DNA of 64,000 nt from contig JAOTVX010000007.1 in NCBI GenBank assembly GCA_029863175.1, positions 60,866 through 124,865 of the forward strand. The letters are read 5' to 3'. The stretch is from Betaproteobacteria bacterium (GTDB lineage Bacteria; Pseudomonadota; Gammaproteobacteria; Burkholderiales; SG8-41). How positions within the stretch are numbered: the first letter of the stretch is position 1; the number at the start of each line of letters is the position of its first letter. Below are positions 1-7,460 of the stretch, piece by piece. Position numbers and translations under genes: made by a program. The notes under the pieces were generated by a model, which saw only the letters and a program-made list of their open reading frames with translations, did not search any database and had not been told where the DNA came from.

Positions 1-208
1 CATAACGGCCGGCGACATGGTGCGCGGCGTTGAGCGCATGGCATGCCAGCACCGCGTTGCTGCGGTCGGCGTTGAGCTGTCCGTAGGTCTCGTAGACGAG
101 CTCGTACTGTTCCATCACCGCCCCGCACTTGAGCCGGACCGGCTCGCTGAACTTCGCGAGCTGCGGCGTGACGATGCCGACTGATTTCGATGTAAGCGCG
201 CTGTCCAT
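1..208 (-). CDS. metX: Homoserine O-acyltransferase MetX, N-terminal part, runs off the window edge
   Basis: Acylates homoserine in the first committed step of methionine synthesis. Only the first 69 codons are present, read leftward from the ATG at 208-206. The visible protein contains [12 protein letters not shown] and [13 protein letters not shown], which match the N-terminal core of the alpha/beta-hydrolase MetX family; the catalytic Ser, Asp and His lie outside the window. The start is the only ATG that keeps the usual short N-terminal leader, although the GGGA before it sits too close to be a good ribosome site. A SAM-II riboswitch and a terminator hairpin lie immediately upstream, fitting feedback control by S-adenosylmethionine. 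Whether it uses acetyl- or succinyl-CoA cannot be judged from this fragment. Confidence 0.9.
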   Translation of the reverse strand, partial: MDSALTSKSVGIVTPQLAKFSEPVRLKCGAVMEQYELVYETYGQLNADRSNAVLACHALNAAHHVAGRY

Positions 209-212
209 GTCC

Positions 213-249
213 CAAAAAGCAAAACCCGGCGAGCTTGCGCTGGCCGGGT
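213..249 (-). terminator. Intrinsic terminator in the metX leader
   Basis: Read on the minus strand, ACCCGGC pairs with GCCGGGT. An inner AGC/GCT pair closes a GCAA tetraloop, with a single C-C mismatch between the two helices. The run TTTTGCTTTTT follows directly and ends four bases before the metX ATG. It sits about 20 nt downstream of the SAM-II aptamer, so it is likely the switch's expression platform, stopping transcription when SAM is bound. Confidence 0.75.
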
Positions 250-270
250 CCGGAAAAAACTTGTAACGTT

Positions 271-326
271 TTCTCTTTAGCCGGATTTGTAACGCGCCCG
301 CAAGCTGAATATCAAATCGGCGCGAC
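271..326 (-). promoter_or_regulatory. SAM-II riboswitch aptamer
   Basis: The minus strand reads TCGCGCCGATTTG, then a loop, then GGGCGCGTTACAAAT and CCGGCTAAAGAG. This aligns with the classic SAM-II pseudoknot: P1 is formed by CGCGC and GCGCG, the GATTT and AAAT strands form the triplex region, and the conserved GCTAAA closes the pseudoknot. It lies 63 bases upstream of metX, a known SAM-II target gene. The class is best known from Alphaproteobacteria, where it usually acts on translation. Here an intervening hairpin with a T tract suggests control of transcription termination. Confidence 0.85.
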
Positions 327-390
327 AGAAGCGGATGGAACGTTACCCGCCCAGACCCGGAAAGTCAAATTCCCGCCGGGCCGGGCGGCG

Positions 391-481
391 TTCCGGGTTC
401 AAAGTTTCAGGTTCAAAGTTGTTTTTTTCGGGGTCTTTGTTGGGGGTTAGACCTCGAACATTGAACTTAGAACTTGGAACT
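391..481. repeat. Degenerate 7-nt-period repeat, GTTCAAA/GAACTTG type
   Basis: Two short blocks of variants of GTTCAAAGTTTCAGGTTC and, in inverse orientation, GAACTTAGAACTTGGAAC lie between metX and ptsI. Related blocks occur near 8966, 10708, 26646 and 45757. No coding function is visible. Confidence 0.7.
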
Positions 482-526
482 CGCGCTGCTGGCGCGCCTC
501 AAGCATTGAGGCGCGCCAGCAGCGCG
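482..526. repeat. Perfect inverted repeat, 21-bp arms and 3-nt loop, overlapping the end of ptsI
   Basis: Bases 482-502 are the exact reverse complement of 506-526, with GCA as the loop. The right arm and loop encode the last residues of ptsI and its stop codon, and the left arm lies just past the gene. On the minus-strand transcript this would form a very stable hairpin, but no T run follows, so it is not a standard terminator. Confidence 0.9.
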
Positions 527-2229
527 TTGAGCTTCTCGGGGTCCGACGTGCGCAGCATCCTGGTCGCGAGCGGCTTCAGCTGCGCGAGGTTGGACTTGAG
601 GATCACCTGTTTTACGTCCAGCAGGTGGGCAGAGTGCATCGAAAACTGGCGCAGCCCGAATGCGAGCAGCATTCGCGTGAGGCTGACATCGCCTGCCATC
701 TCGCCACAGAGCGCCACCGGGATCTTGGCCTTGTTGGCGGTCCGAATGATGCCGAAGATGAGCCCGAGCACCGCCGGGTGCAGCGGATCGTAGAGATGCG
801 CGACCGCGTCGTCAGTGCGGTCGATCGCGAGCGTGTACTGTATGAGGTCATTGGTGCCGATCGATAGGAAGTCCAGCTTGCGCGTGAAGAGCTGAAGCGC
901 GAGGGCTGCCGCCGGCACCTCGATCATGCCGCCCACCTGGATTCCCCGGTCGTAGGAGATGCCCTGCTCGTCAAGGCTCTGCTTGGCCTGTTCGATAAGA
1001 GCCAGCGCCTGGTCCACTTCGCTCGCCGCGGCTAGCATCGGAATGAGGATGTTGATCTTGCCGTAATGCGATGCCCGCAAGAGGGCGCGTAGCTGGATCA
1101 GGAAGCGCTTTGGCTCAATCAGGCACAGGCGGATCGCGCGCAATCCGAGCGCTGGGTTGGGTGTATGCCGCTGCAGCTCGTCGCTGGGCGTATCGGCTCC
1201 CAGGTCATAGGTGCGGATCGTGACCGGCATGCCCTCCATGTCCACGGTGGCCTTACGGTAGGCCTCGAACTGCTCGTCCTCGTCCGGAAGACCCCGACGG
1301 TTGAGGAACAGGAACTCGCTGCGGAAAAGACCGATGCCGGTGGCGCCGTTCTCCCTGGCCTCGGCGACGTCGTCGGGCAGCTCGATGTTGGCCTGCAGCT
1401 CGACCGTCACGCCGTCGAGCGTGACCGCGCGCGTGTCCTTCAGCCGTTTGAGCTTCTGACGCTCGCGGCCGAACTCGTGCTGGCGCAGCTGGTACTCGGA
1501 GAGAACCTGCTCGTCGGGATCGACGATGACGACACCCTGGATGCCATCCACGATTACCAGCTCGTTCTCATGGATCAACCGTCGGGCACTGTGCAGCCCC
1601 ACGATCGAGGGAATGGCCAGGCTGCGCGCCACGACCGCGGTATGCGAGGTCGTGCCGCCGAGGTCGGTAATGAAGCTTGCGAACTGGTGCTGCTTGAACT
1701 GCACGACGTCCGCGGGTGAAAGATCGCGCGCGACCAGGATGAAATTCTGCTCGGGATCAGCCTTGAGCGGCGGCGGAACATAGCCCGGCTGCCCGGAAAG
1801 TGCCTTCATCATGCGCTCGACCACCTGGGTCACGTCGCTCTTCCGATCGCGCAGATAGTCGTCTTCGATCTGGTCGAACTGGGCCAGCAGGGCGTCCATC
1901 TGGACCCGGAGCGCCCATTCTGCGTTGCACTGCTCCGTTTCGATGATTCGGCGCGGGACGACCGACAACATCGAGTCGCCGAGGATCATCAAATGCAAAT
2001 CGATGAAGGCCGCGAGCTCGGCCGGCGCGGTGGCGGGGAGGGTGGCGCGCACGCTCTCGAGCTCCGCGCGCACGGTGCGCACGGCGACTTCGAAGCGTGC
2101 AGATTCCGCGGCCACCTGACCCTGCGGCACGATGTAGTGCGCGACTTCGAGCTTGGCATGCGAGAAGAGATGCGCATGTCCAATAGCGATACCACCGGAG
2201 ACACCAGTGCCGTGAATGGAGAAGCTCAT
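499..2229 (-). CDS. ptsI: Phosphoenolpyruvate-protein phosphotransferase (PTS enzyme I)
   Basis: Takes phosphate from PEP and passes it to HPr in the cytoplasm. The 576-residue length is normal for EI. The phosphorylated histidine is His196 in GGTTSHTAVVARS, the C-terminal TIM barrel contains GLFRSEFLFLNR, and LCGEMAGD carries the acid-base cysteine. It is the last gene of gshB - EIIA(Man) - ptsH - ptsI. No sugar-specific membrane EIIBC is nearby, so, as in many betaproteobacteria, the chain probably serves regulation rather than sugar uptake (inference). A hairpin-forming 94-nt gap separates it from ptsH, and a 45-bp palindrome covers its 3' end. Confidence 0.96.
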   Translation of the reverse strand: MSFSIHGTGVSGGIAIGHAHLFSHAKLEVAHYIVPQGQVAAESARFEVAVRTVRAELESVRATLPATAPAELAAFIDLHLMILGDSMLSVVPRRIIETEQCNAEWALRVQMDALLAQFDQIEDDYLRDRKSDVTQVVERMMKALSGQPGYVPPPLKADPEQNFILVARDLSPADVVQFKQHQFASFITDLGGTTSHTAVVARSLAIPSIVGLHSARRLIHENELVIVDGIQGVVIVDPDEQVLSEYQLRQHEFGRERQKLKRLKDTRAVTLDGVTVELQANIELPDDVAEARENGATGIGLFRSEFLFLNRRGLPDEDEQFEAYRKATVDMEGMPVTIRTYDLGADTPSDELQRHTPNPALGLRAIRLCLIEPKRFLIQLRALLRASHYGKINILIPMLAAASEVDQALALIEQAKQSLDEQGISYDRGIQVGGMIEVPAAALALQLFTRKLDFLSIGTNDLIQYTLAIDRTDDAVAHLYDPLHPAVLGLIFGIIRTANKAKIPVALCGEMAGDVSLTRMLLAFGLRQFSMHSAHLLDVKQVILKSNLAQLKPLATRMLRTSDPEKLNALLARLNA

Positions 2230-2325
2230 AAAAACAGGGCCCGCGGATCAGGGACTAAGGCTTGAGCGTAACACTAGGTCAGCCAGACGCAATAAGCTCC
2301 AGCCGAGCGAGGGGCCCTGATTTTT
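2230..2325 (-). other. ptsH-ptsI spacer with a long-range stem and T run before ptsI
   Basis: CAGGGCCC at 2235-2242 is complementary to GGGCCCTG at 2312-2319. The pairing extends outward into A and T runs with one bulged base. On the minus-strand RNA the stem closes with TTTTT directly before the ptsI ATG, leaving a loop of about 69 nt. It resembles an attenuator or processing site between the two genes, but the loop is long and the call is tentative. Confidence 0.35.
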
Positions 2326-2593
2326 ATTCGTCTTCCTCGAACCGGCTGGCAATGAGGGCGGTGACGGCCGCCATTGCGGCTTCTTCGTCCGGACCGTCGG
2401 CTTCCAGGACCACGGACGAACCCTTCGCCGCTGCCAGCATCATGACCCCCATGATGCTCTTGGCGTTGACGCGGCGGCCGTTGCGGCTGAGCCACACGCC
2501 GCTCTCGAACTGCCCGGCGACCTGCGTCAGCTTGGCCGAGGCCCGGGCGTGCAATCCGAGTTTGTTGGTGATCTCAACTTCCCGTCGCAGCAT
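2324..2593 (-). CDS. ptsH: Phosphocarrier protein HPr
   Basis: Small phosphocarrier between EI and EIIA proteins, 89 residues. His15 in NKLGLHARAS is the EI phosphorylation site. Ser46 in NAKSIMGV is the site used by HPr kinase in bacteria that have HprK; many betaproteobacteria do, but hprK is not in this window. The start overlaps the end of the EIIA gene by 20 nt, indicating translational coupling. The protein ends in the acidic stretch FEEDE. Fold, length and both regulatory residues agree with the family. Confidence 0.97.
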   Translation of the reverse strand: MLRREVEITNKLGLHARASAKLTQVAGQFESGVWLSRNGRRVNAKSIMGVMMLAAAKGSSVVLEADGPDEEAAMAAVTALIASRFEEDE

Positions 2594-2990
2594 GATGGAC
2601 GACGAGGTTGGGAATACGCACCACGCCGTCGCAACCGCCGCTGACGGCTTTCACGACGGCGGTCTGCAAGGGCTTATCGCGGTACGTCAGCACACGGATC
2701 AGCATCGGGAGATTCACCCCGGCCACGCCCTCGACACGGCCGGGAATGAGGAGCTTGGCGGCGATGTTGGCCGGCGAACCGCCAAAAATGTCGGAGAGGA
2801 TCAGCACGCCGTCGCCGTCGTCGAGATCCTCGACGAGGGCCTGGGCTTGCGGAAGCAGCCTGAACGGGTCGTCCTGGGCGGTAATGCCGAGCTGCTTGAC
2901 CTGCGGCGGGCGCTTGTTAAGCACATGGCTCGCACAATGGATCAGGCTCTCGCCCAACGTCCCGTGGCTTATAATCAAAATCCCAATCAT
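2574..2990 (-). CDS. PTS EIIA component, mannose (EIIA-Man) family
   Basis: Cytoplasmic phosphoacceptor of 138 residues that would receive phosphate from HPr. The N-terminus MIGILIISHGTLG is the typical EIIA-Man opening, with His9 as the phosphorylation site, and DGVLILSDIFGGSPANIA is the family's second conserved loop. The ATG at 2990 is chosen over an in-frame TTG one codon upstream. No EIIB, EIIC or EIID is seen, so this is an orphan EIIA that probably acts as a regulator. It follows gshB by 77 nt and overlaps ptsH. Confidence 0.93.
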   Translation of the reverse strand: MIGILIISHGTLGESLIHCASHVLNKRPPQVKQLGITAQDDPFRLLPQAQALVEDLDDGDGVLILSDIFGGSPANIAAKLLIPGRVEGVAGVNLPMLIRVLTYRDKPLQTAVVKAVSGGCDGVVRIPNLVVHHAATGS

Positions 2991-3067
2991 CAAAAGACCT
3001 TACTGCAAACCGGGTATTTTAGCCTACTCTATTGCGCTGCACAATGCAGCAGCGCCCCCTCGACGGG

Positions 3068-4012
3068 TCAGCGGGCCAAGGCGGTCTCGAGCGCGTCCAG
3101 CATCGCACCGGCGACGTTAAAGCCTGTTTGTTCAGCGATTTCCTGAAAGCAGGTGGGGCTGGTGACGTTGACCTCGGTTAGATAGTCCCCAATCACATCG
3201 AGACCGACGAGCAGCAGGCCCTCGCGGTGGAGAGCCGGACCCAGCGCTTCACCGATTTCGCGGTCACGGGCGGTGAGCTCCCGCGCCACGCCGGTTGCCC
3301 CCGCGGCCAGGTTGCCCCGCGTCTCACCCGGCCGGGGAACCCGGGCGAGGCAGTAGGGCACCGGCTTGCCGGCAATCAGCAGCACGCGCTTGTCACCGTC
3401 GCGGATCTCCGGGATGAAGCGCTGGGCCATGATGCTCTTGCGCCCATAGTGCGTCACGGTCTCGATGATCACGTTGACGTTGGGATCGTCGTTACGCACC
3501 CGGAACACCGAGGTGCCGCCCATTCCGTCGAGCGGCTTCAGGATGACATCACCGTGCTCGGCCAGGAAGTCACGGATCAGCTGGTCGCGCCGCGTGACCA
3601 GCGTGGGCGGCGCGAACTGCGCAAACCGTGCAATGCCCAACTTTTCGTTCCAGTCGCGGATCGCGCGCGGCCGGTTGAATACGCGCGCGCCGTTCGCCTC
3701 CGCCAGTTCGAGCAGGTACGTGCTGTAGACATACTCCATGTCGAACGGCGGGTCCTTGCGCATCAGAACCGCGTCGAAGTCCTCGAGCGGCACCGTGCTT
3801 GCCGGCTCGGCACGGTACCAGGCCGTTTTTTCTCCGGTGAGGTGGATGCGGCACGCGCTACCAAAGACCGTCCCGCCACGCCAAATCAGGTCTTCCTGCT
3901 CCATGGCGTAGAGCGCGTGGCCCCGTCTCGCCGCCTCGCGCATGATGGCGAAGGTGGTGTCCTTGTAGATCTTGAACGAATCCAGGGGGTCGGCGACGAA
4001 AGCAATTTTCAT
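3068..4012 (-). CDS. gshB: Glutathione synthetase
   Basis: Joins gamma-glutamylcysteine and glycine using ATP, the second step of glutathione synthesis in the cytosol. The 314-residue protein starts MKIAFVADPLDSFKIYKDTT, as expected for the family. It has the ATP-grasp elements ILKPLDGMGGTSVF and, near the C-terminus, DVIGDYLTEVNVTSPT. gshA, which often precedes it, is not present; the next gene upstream on the strand is amtB, beyond a terminator. It heads the run into the PTS genes. Confidence 0.97.
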   Translation of the reverse strand: MKIAFVADPLDSFKIYKDTTFAIMREAARRGHALYAMEQEDLIWRGGTVFGSACRIHLTGEKTAWYRAEPASTVPLEDFDAVLMRKDPPFDMEYVYSTYLLELAEANGARVFNRPRAIRDWNEKLGIARFAQFAPPTLVTRRDQLIRDFLAEHGDVILKPLDGMGGTSVFRVRNDDPNVNVIIETVTHYGRKSIMAQRFIPEIRDGDKRVLLIAGKPVPYCLARVPRPGETRGNLAAGATGVARELTARDREIGEALGPALHREGLLLVGLDVIGDYLTEVNVTSPTCFQEIAEQTGFNVAGAMLDALETALAR

Positions 4013-4126
4013 TCGGGGTGGTTGGTCTTATAAGGCCTGTGGCCGAAAATTGCTTTAATTGTAAATGCATTCCGATATCGCGGAGAAACAATGATTCCGC
4101 GCCTGATAGGCGCGGCAGCCCGTGCT

Positions 4127-4146
4127 ACCCGTCACCGGTGACGGGT
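4127..4146. repeat. Perfect 20-bp palindrome in the amtB-gshB gap
   Basis: ACCCGTCACC is followed directly by its reverse complement GGTGACGGGT with no loop. A second small inverted repeat, CCGCGCCT-GAT-AGGCGCGG, lies just left at 4097-4115. They fall between the amtB terminator and gshB. The GTCACC units resemble the short repeats at 7303-7376. Confidence 0.6.
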
Positions 4147-4155
4147 CACCGATCC

Positions 4156-4186
4156 AAAAAAAAGGCGCCCGCAGGCGCCCGTTTTT
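4156..4186. terminator. Bidirectional intrinsic terminator after amtB
   Basis: GGCGCC at 4164-4169 pairs with GGCGCC at 4174-4179 around a CGCA loop. On the minus strand, the direction of amtB, the hairpin is followed by eight T residues. On the plus strand it is followed by GTTTTT. Its position 17 nt past the amtB stop fits the end of the porin-glnK-amtB operon. Confidence 0.8.
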
Positions 4187-4202
4187 GCTGGTGAAACGAA
4201 TC

Positions 4203-5561
4203 TTACGAATTGTAGGCGGTCTCGCCGTGATCCGAGATATCCAGACCCTCGGTCTCTTCTTCGTCGGAAACGCGCAGCCCGATGATCGCGTCGATCACCT
4301 TGAGCAGCACGAAGCTGACGATGCCGGTGTAGACCAGCGTGAAGGCGACGCTCAGGATCTGCGTCCAGACCTGGCCCCCCATCGACACGCCGTCGGCGTA
4401 ACCCACGCCGCCGAAGCTGGTCGAGGTGAGGACGCCGATGCCGATTGCGCCGACGATGCCGGCGACGCCATGCACCCCGAATACGTCGAGCGAGTCGTCA
4501 TAGCCCAGCATCCGCTTGAGGCTGGTCACCGCCCAGAAGGAGATGATACCTGCGGCGATGCCGAGGATGATGGACCCCATCGGACCGGCGTTGCCGCATG
4601 CCGGGGTGATTGCCACAAGGCCGGCAATCGCGCCCGTGGCAATACCCAGCAGGCTCGGCTTGCCCTTGGCGGTCCATTCAATGAACATCCAGGCGAGCGC
4701 CGCGCCCGCAGTGGCTAGCGTGGTATTGATCATCGCCAGGCCGGCGGTGCCGTTGGCGGCGACCGCGCTGCCCGCGTTGAACCCGTACCAGCCCACCCAC
4801 AGCAGCGATGCGCCGATCAGCGTCAGGGACAAATTGTGCGGTGGCATGGCGACCGTGCCGTAACCCTTGCGTTTGCCGAGCGCGATCGCGCACATGAGAC
4901 CGGCGATCCCGGCGTTGATGTGAACCACCGTGCCGCCCGCAAAATCGATCGTGCCCATCGCAGCCATCCAGCCGCCGCCCCACACCATGTGCGCCATCGG
5001 CACGTAGCACAGGGTGAGCCAGGCTGCCATGAACAGCATGACTGCCGAGAACTTCATGCGCTCGGCGTAGGCGCCGACGATGAGCGCTGGCGTGATCGCG
5101 GCAAATGTCAACTGGAAGTTGGCGAACACGAACTCGGGGATAGTGTCTTTCAGCGTGTCAGGTTTTATCCCGGATAGGAATAACTTACCCAAGCCGCCGA
5201 TAAACTTGCCCTCGCCGCTGAATGCCAGGCTGTAGCCGTAAATCGCCCACAGGATGGAGATCAGGCTGAATATGGCAAAGACCTGCATCAGCACCGATAA
5301 CGCATTCTTGGTGCGTACCATGCCCGCGTAGAACAACGCCAGGCCCGGTATCACCATCAGCGTAACGAGCACCGTGGAAATCAGCATCCAGCTGGTGTCG
5401 CCGGTATCGAGCTTCTTCGCCTCGAGTGCTGGCGCGGCCGCCGGCGCTGCAGCCATGGTCGCTGCCGCCGCCGGTTCGGCAGGCTTGTCCTGGGCGTGAG
5501 CGGGCAGGCCCGCCAGGCTCAGTGCGCCGAACAGCGCAAGGATTGCAAAAAGTTTCTTCAT
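4203..5561 (-). CDS. amtB: Ammonium transporter AmtB
   Basis: Inner-membrane ammonia/ammonium channel. The 452-residue protein begins with a cleavable signal peptide (LFAILALFGALSLAGLPAHA) and an Ala/Pro-rich linker. Eleven hydrophobic segments follow, starting at WMLISTVLVTLMVIPGLALF. Family signatures seen are YVPMAHMVWGGGW and DVFGVHGVAGIVGAIG, which hold the paired pore histidines. It lies 11 nt after glnK, whose product plugs the channel when nitrogen is sufficient. The operon appears driven from the sigma-54 promoter upstream of the porin gene. Confidence 0.97.
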   Translation of the reverse strand: MKKLFAILALFGALSLAGLPAHAQDKPAEPAAAATMAAAPAAAPALEAKKLDTGDTSWMLISTVLVTLMVIPGLALFYAGMVRTKNALSVLMQVFAIFSLISILWAIYGYSLAFSGEGKFIGGLGKLFLSGIKPDTLKDTIPEFVFANFQLTFAAITPALIVGAYAERMKFSAVMLFMAAWLTLCYVPMAHMVWGGGWMAAMGTIDFAGGTVVHINAGIAGLMCAIALGKRKGYGTVAMPPHNLSLTLIGASLLWVGWYGFNAGSAVAANGTAGLAMINTTLATAGAALAWMFIEWTAKGKPSLLGIATGAIAGLVAITPACGNAGPMGSIILGIAAGIISFWAVTSLKRMLGYDDSLDVFGVHGVAGIVGAIGIGVLTSTSFGGVGYADGVSMGGQVWTQILSVAFTLVYTGIVSFVLLKVIDAIIGLRVSDEEETEGLDISDHGETAYNS

Positions 5562-5572
5562 GACATGTCCCC

Positions 5573-5968
<396 letters not shown>

Positions 5969-6781
5969 TCAGAACGATTTGCTGACGTACACGACGAACG
6001 CGGAGTCCGCTGTGTCGTAGCCGGTTCCATCAACCCACCAGCTCGTCCCCGTGGGCGACTTCTTGGCATCCGTATCCGTGTAGTACGCGCCGATCTCCAG
6101 GTCTTTGAGCATTCCCGACTGCACCGCGTAGGTCGCCCCGATCTTCCAGTCGTTGTAGGACACTTCCGTCCCCAGGGCCTGGGTGCCGTCGTTCTTCACG
6201 TCCAAGATTCCATAGTGCGCGTTCACCGAGAAGCCGCTGCTGCCGATCGGGTAATCGGCAAAGAAGTCGAGATACCAGGTGCCGTCGGTCTTTTGCCCGG
6301 GTAGCGGCTGTGCGCCGAAGTAGTCCTTTAGGTTGTACGAATACTTCACCCCGAGAAACTTCCAGCCGAGCGCACCATAGATCTCCCAGGTATCGGCGTT
6401 GGGCACGCCTGGGTTTGCGTTGCCGGGGTAGTAGTAGTAGATGGTGCCGACGTCGTAAGAGAAGTCACTCTGCCCGAAGTTTCCCTTGAAGCCGCCGTAG
6501 AAGTCCCATTCCATGCTCGAGCGCGTGTACGCCCCGAAATCCTCGAGCCAGCTGACGTTCGACGCCCAAGTGCCGGCGTACAACCCGCTCGAGTGCTCGT
6601 AGTCGAATCCGCCTTGTAGCGCGGGCTTGCCCCCCGTCTGTGCTGTGCCGCGGAAGATGTACTCGCTGTAGAGCCCGACGTTTGCGGAGAAGGTATGTGG
6701 CGAAGCGGGTGTTTGCGCTTGGGCGAGGCCTGAGCCGAACGCCGCCGCAAGCAATCCCGCCGTTACTGTCTTTTTGATCAT
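5969..6781 (-). CDS. TorF-family putative outer-membrane porin
   Basis: Predicted outer-membrane beta-barrel of 270 residues. A signal peptide (MIKKTVTAGLLAAAFGSGLA then QAQ) precedes a protein rich in aromatic residues in alternating strands, with FSANVGLYSEYIFRG near the start, and it ends in the barrel-type terminal aromatic (VVYVSKSF). The ATG at 6781 is preferred because AAAGGG lies six bases before it; in-frame ATG and TTG codons just upstream lack such spacing. It leads the nitrogen-regulated operon with glnK and amtB, so it may admit nitrogenous solutes. That role is inferred from the operon. Confidence 0.85.
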   Translation of the reverse strand: MIKKTVTAGLLAAAFGSGLAQAQTPASPHTFSANVGLYSEYIFRGTAQTGGKPALQGGFDYEHSSGLYAGTWASNVSWLEDFGAYTRSSMEWDFYGGFKGNFGQSDFSYDVGTIYYYYPGNANPGVPNADTWEIYGALGWKFLGVKYSYNLKDYFGAQPLPGQKTDGTWYLDFFADYPIGSSGFSVNAHYGILDVKNDGTQALGTEVSYNDWKIGATYAVQSGMLKDLEIGAYYTDTDAKKSPTGTSWWVDGTGYDTADSAFVVYVSKSF

Positions 6782-6831
6782 GGTCATCCCTTTCAAAATG
6801 AAGGAGGCTGAAATAAATCTTCCGGGTGACC

Positions 6832-6848
6832 AGCACGGACCGTGCCAA
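6832..6848 (-). promoter_or_regulatory. Sigma-54 promoter of the porin-glnK-amtB operon
   Basis: The minus strand reads TTGGCACGGTCCGTGCTG. The -24 element TGGCACG is perfect, the invariant GG and GC are exactly ten bases apart, and the -12 element is GTGC rather than TTGC. A start near 6822 would leave an untranslated leader of about 40 nt before the porin ATG. The orientation and target genes fit NtrC-dependent nitrogen control. Confidence 0.8.
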
Positions 6849-6898
6849 AAACTTTAATGCTTCAGAACAATCAGTTACAATAACGCGGGGTGAATTTA

Positions 6899-6946
6899 TG
6901 CACCGCTTTAGGGCGCCAAATCCGAAGGATGCACCATTGATGTGCT
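6899..6946. promoter_or_regulatory. Two NtrC-like binding sites
   Basis: TGCACCGCTTTAGGGCG (6899-6915) and TGCACCATTGATGTGCT (6930-6946) each carry a perfect TGCACC half-site of the TGCACC-N5-GGTGCA consensus with a weaker second half. They start 31 bp apart, about three helical turns. They lie roughly 77-124 bp upstream of the predicted sigma-54 start, the normal enhancer position. Confidence 0.6.
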
Positions 6947-7070
6947 GCGCGATCCTGCTCTGATTGAGGCGCGACGCGCAGAAAGCCTGCGGACGGATCG
7001 CCGGGCGGGAGCCGGCTCGCCCAGGCGTTGTGGGAGAATCGAACGCTAGCCCTCGAGTCGATGGAAGGCC

Positions 7071-7316
7071 ATGGCTGATACGAAGCTTTTCGAAGAGCTC
7101 GACCGCAAGATGAAGCAGGTTCTCGCCCAGAGCCCGGCCAGGGACCTCGAGAAGAACCTGCGGGCGCTGCTTACCGGCGCATTCAGCCGGCTCGAGCTTG
7201 TCACCCGCGAGGAATTCGACGTGCAGCGCGAAGTGCTGGCGCGCACGCGCGCGAAGTTGGAAGAGCTCGAGGCGCAAGTTGCCGACCTCGAGAAACGAAT
7301 GACCGGTGACCGCTGA
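7071..7316 (+). CDS. ubiK: UbiK-family ubiquinone biosynthesis accessory factor
   Basis: Eighty-one-residue protein of the YqiC/UbiK (BMFP) family, which assists the Ubi enzyme complex in aerobic ubiquinone synthesis. It opens LFEELDRKMKQVL, has the conserved LRALLTGAFSRLELVTREEFD, and ends in a coiled coil (ARTRAKLEELEAQVADLEKR). It is divergent from the porin operon and 144 nt before comM. The ATG at 7071 gives the standard family length; an ATG ten bases upstream is out of frame. Confidence 0.9.
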   Translation: MADTKLFEELDRKMKQVLAQSPARDLEKNLRALLTGAFSRLELVTREEFDVQREVLARTRAKLEELEAQVADLEKRMTGDR

Positions 7317-7376
7317 CCCGTGACCGGGCGGTGTCCGGCCGCCCGTCGCCCGTCGCCCGTCACCCATCACCCATCA
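7303..7376. repeat. 7-nt-period repeat, TGACCGG/CGTCACC type
   Basis: Runs of TGACCGGTGACCGCTGACC pass into CGTCGCCCGTCACCCATCACC. The last codons of ubiK (MTGDR and stop) lie inside the block. Similar CATCACC-type blocks occur near 18298, 19690, 40684, 40796 and 49446. Confidence 0.7.
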
Positions 7377-7460
7377 GGGCCTTCCGCGTCGTTTCGCGGT
7401 ACTCCCACGGCCTGGCTCGCCCGTTAAGGGGTCAATGAGGCTCCGTGCAGGGGAGGGCCG

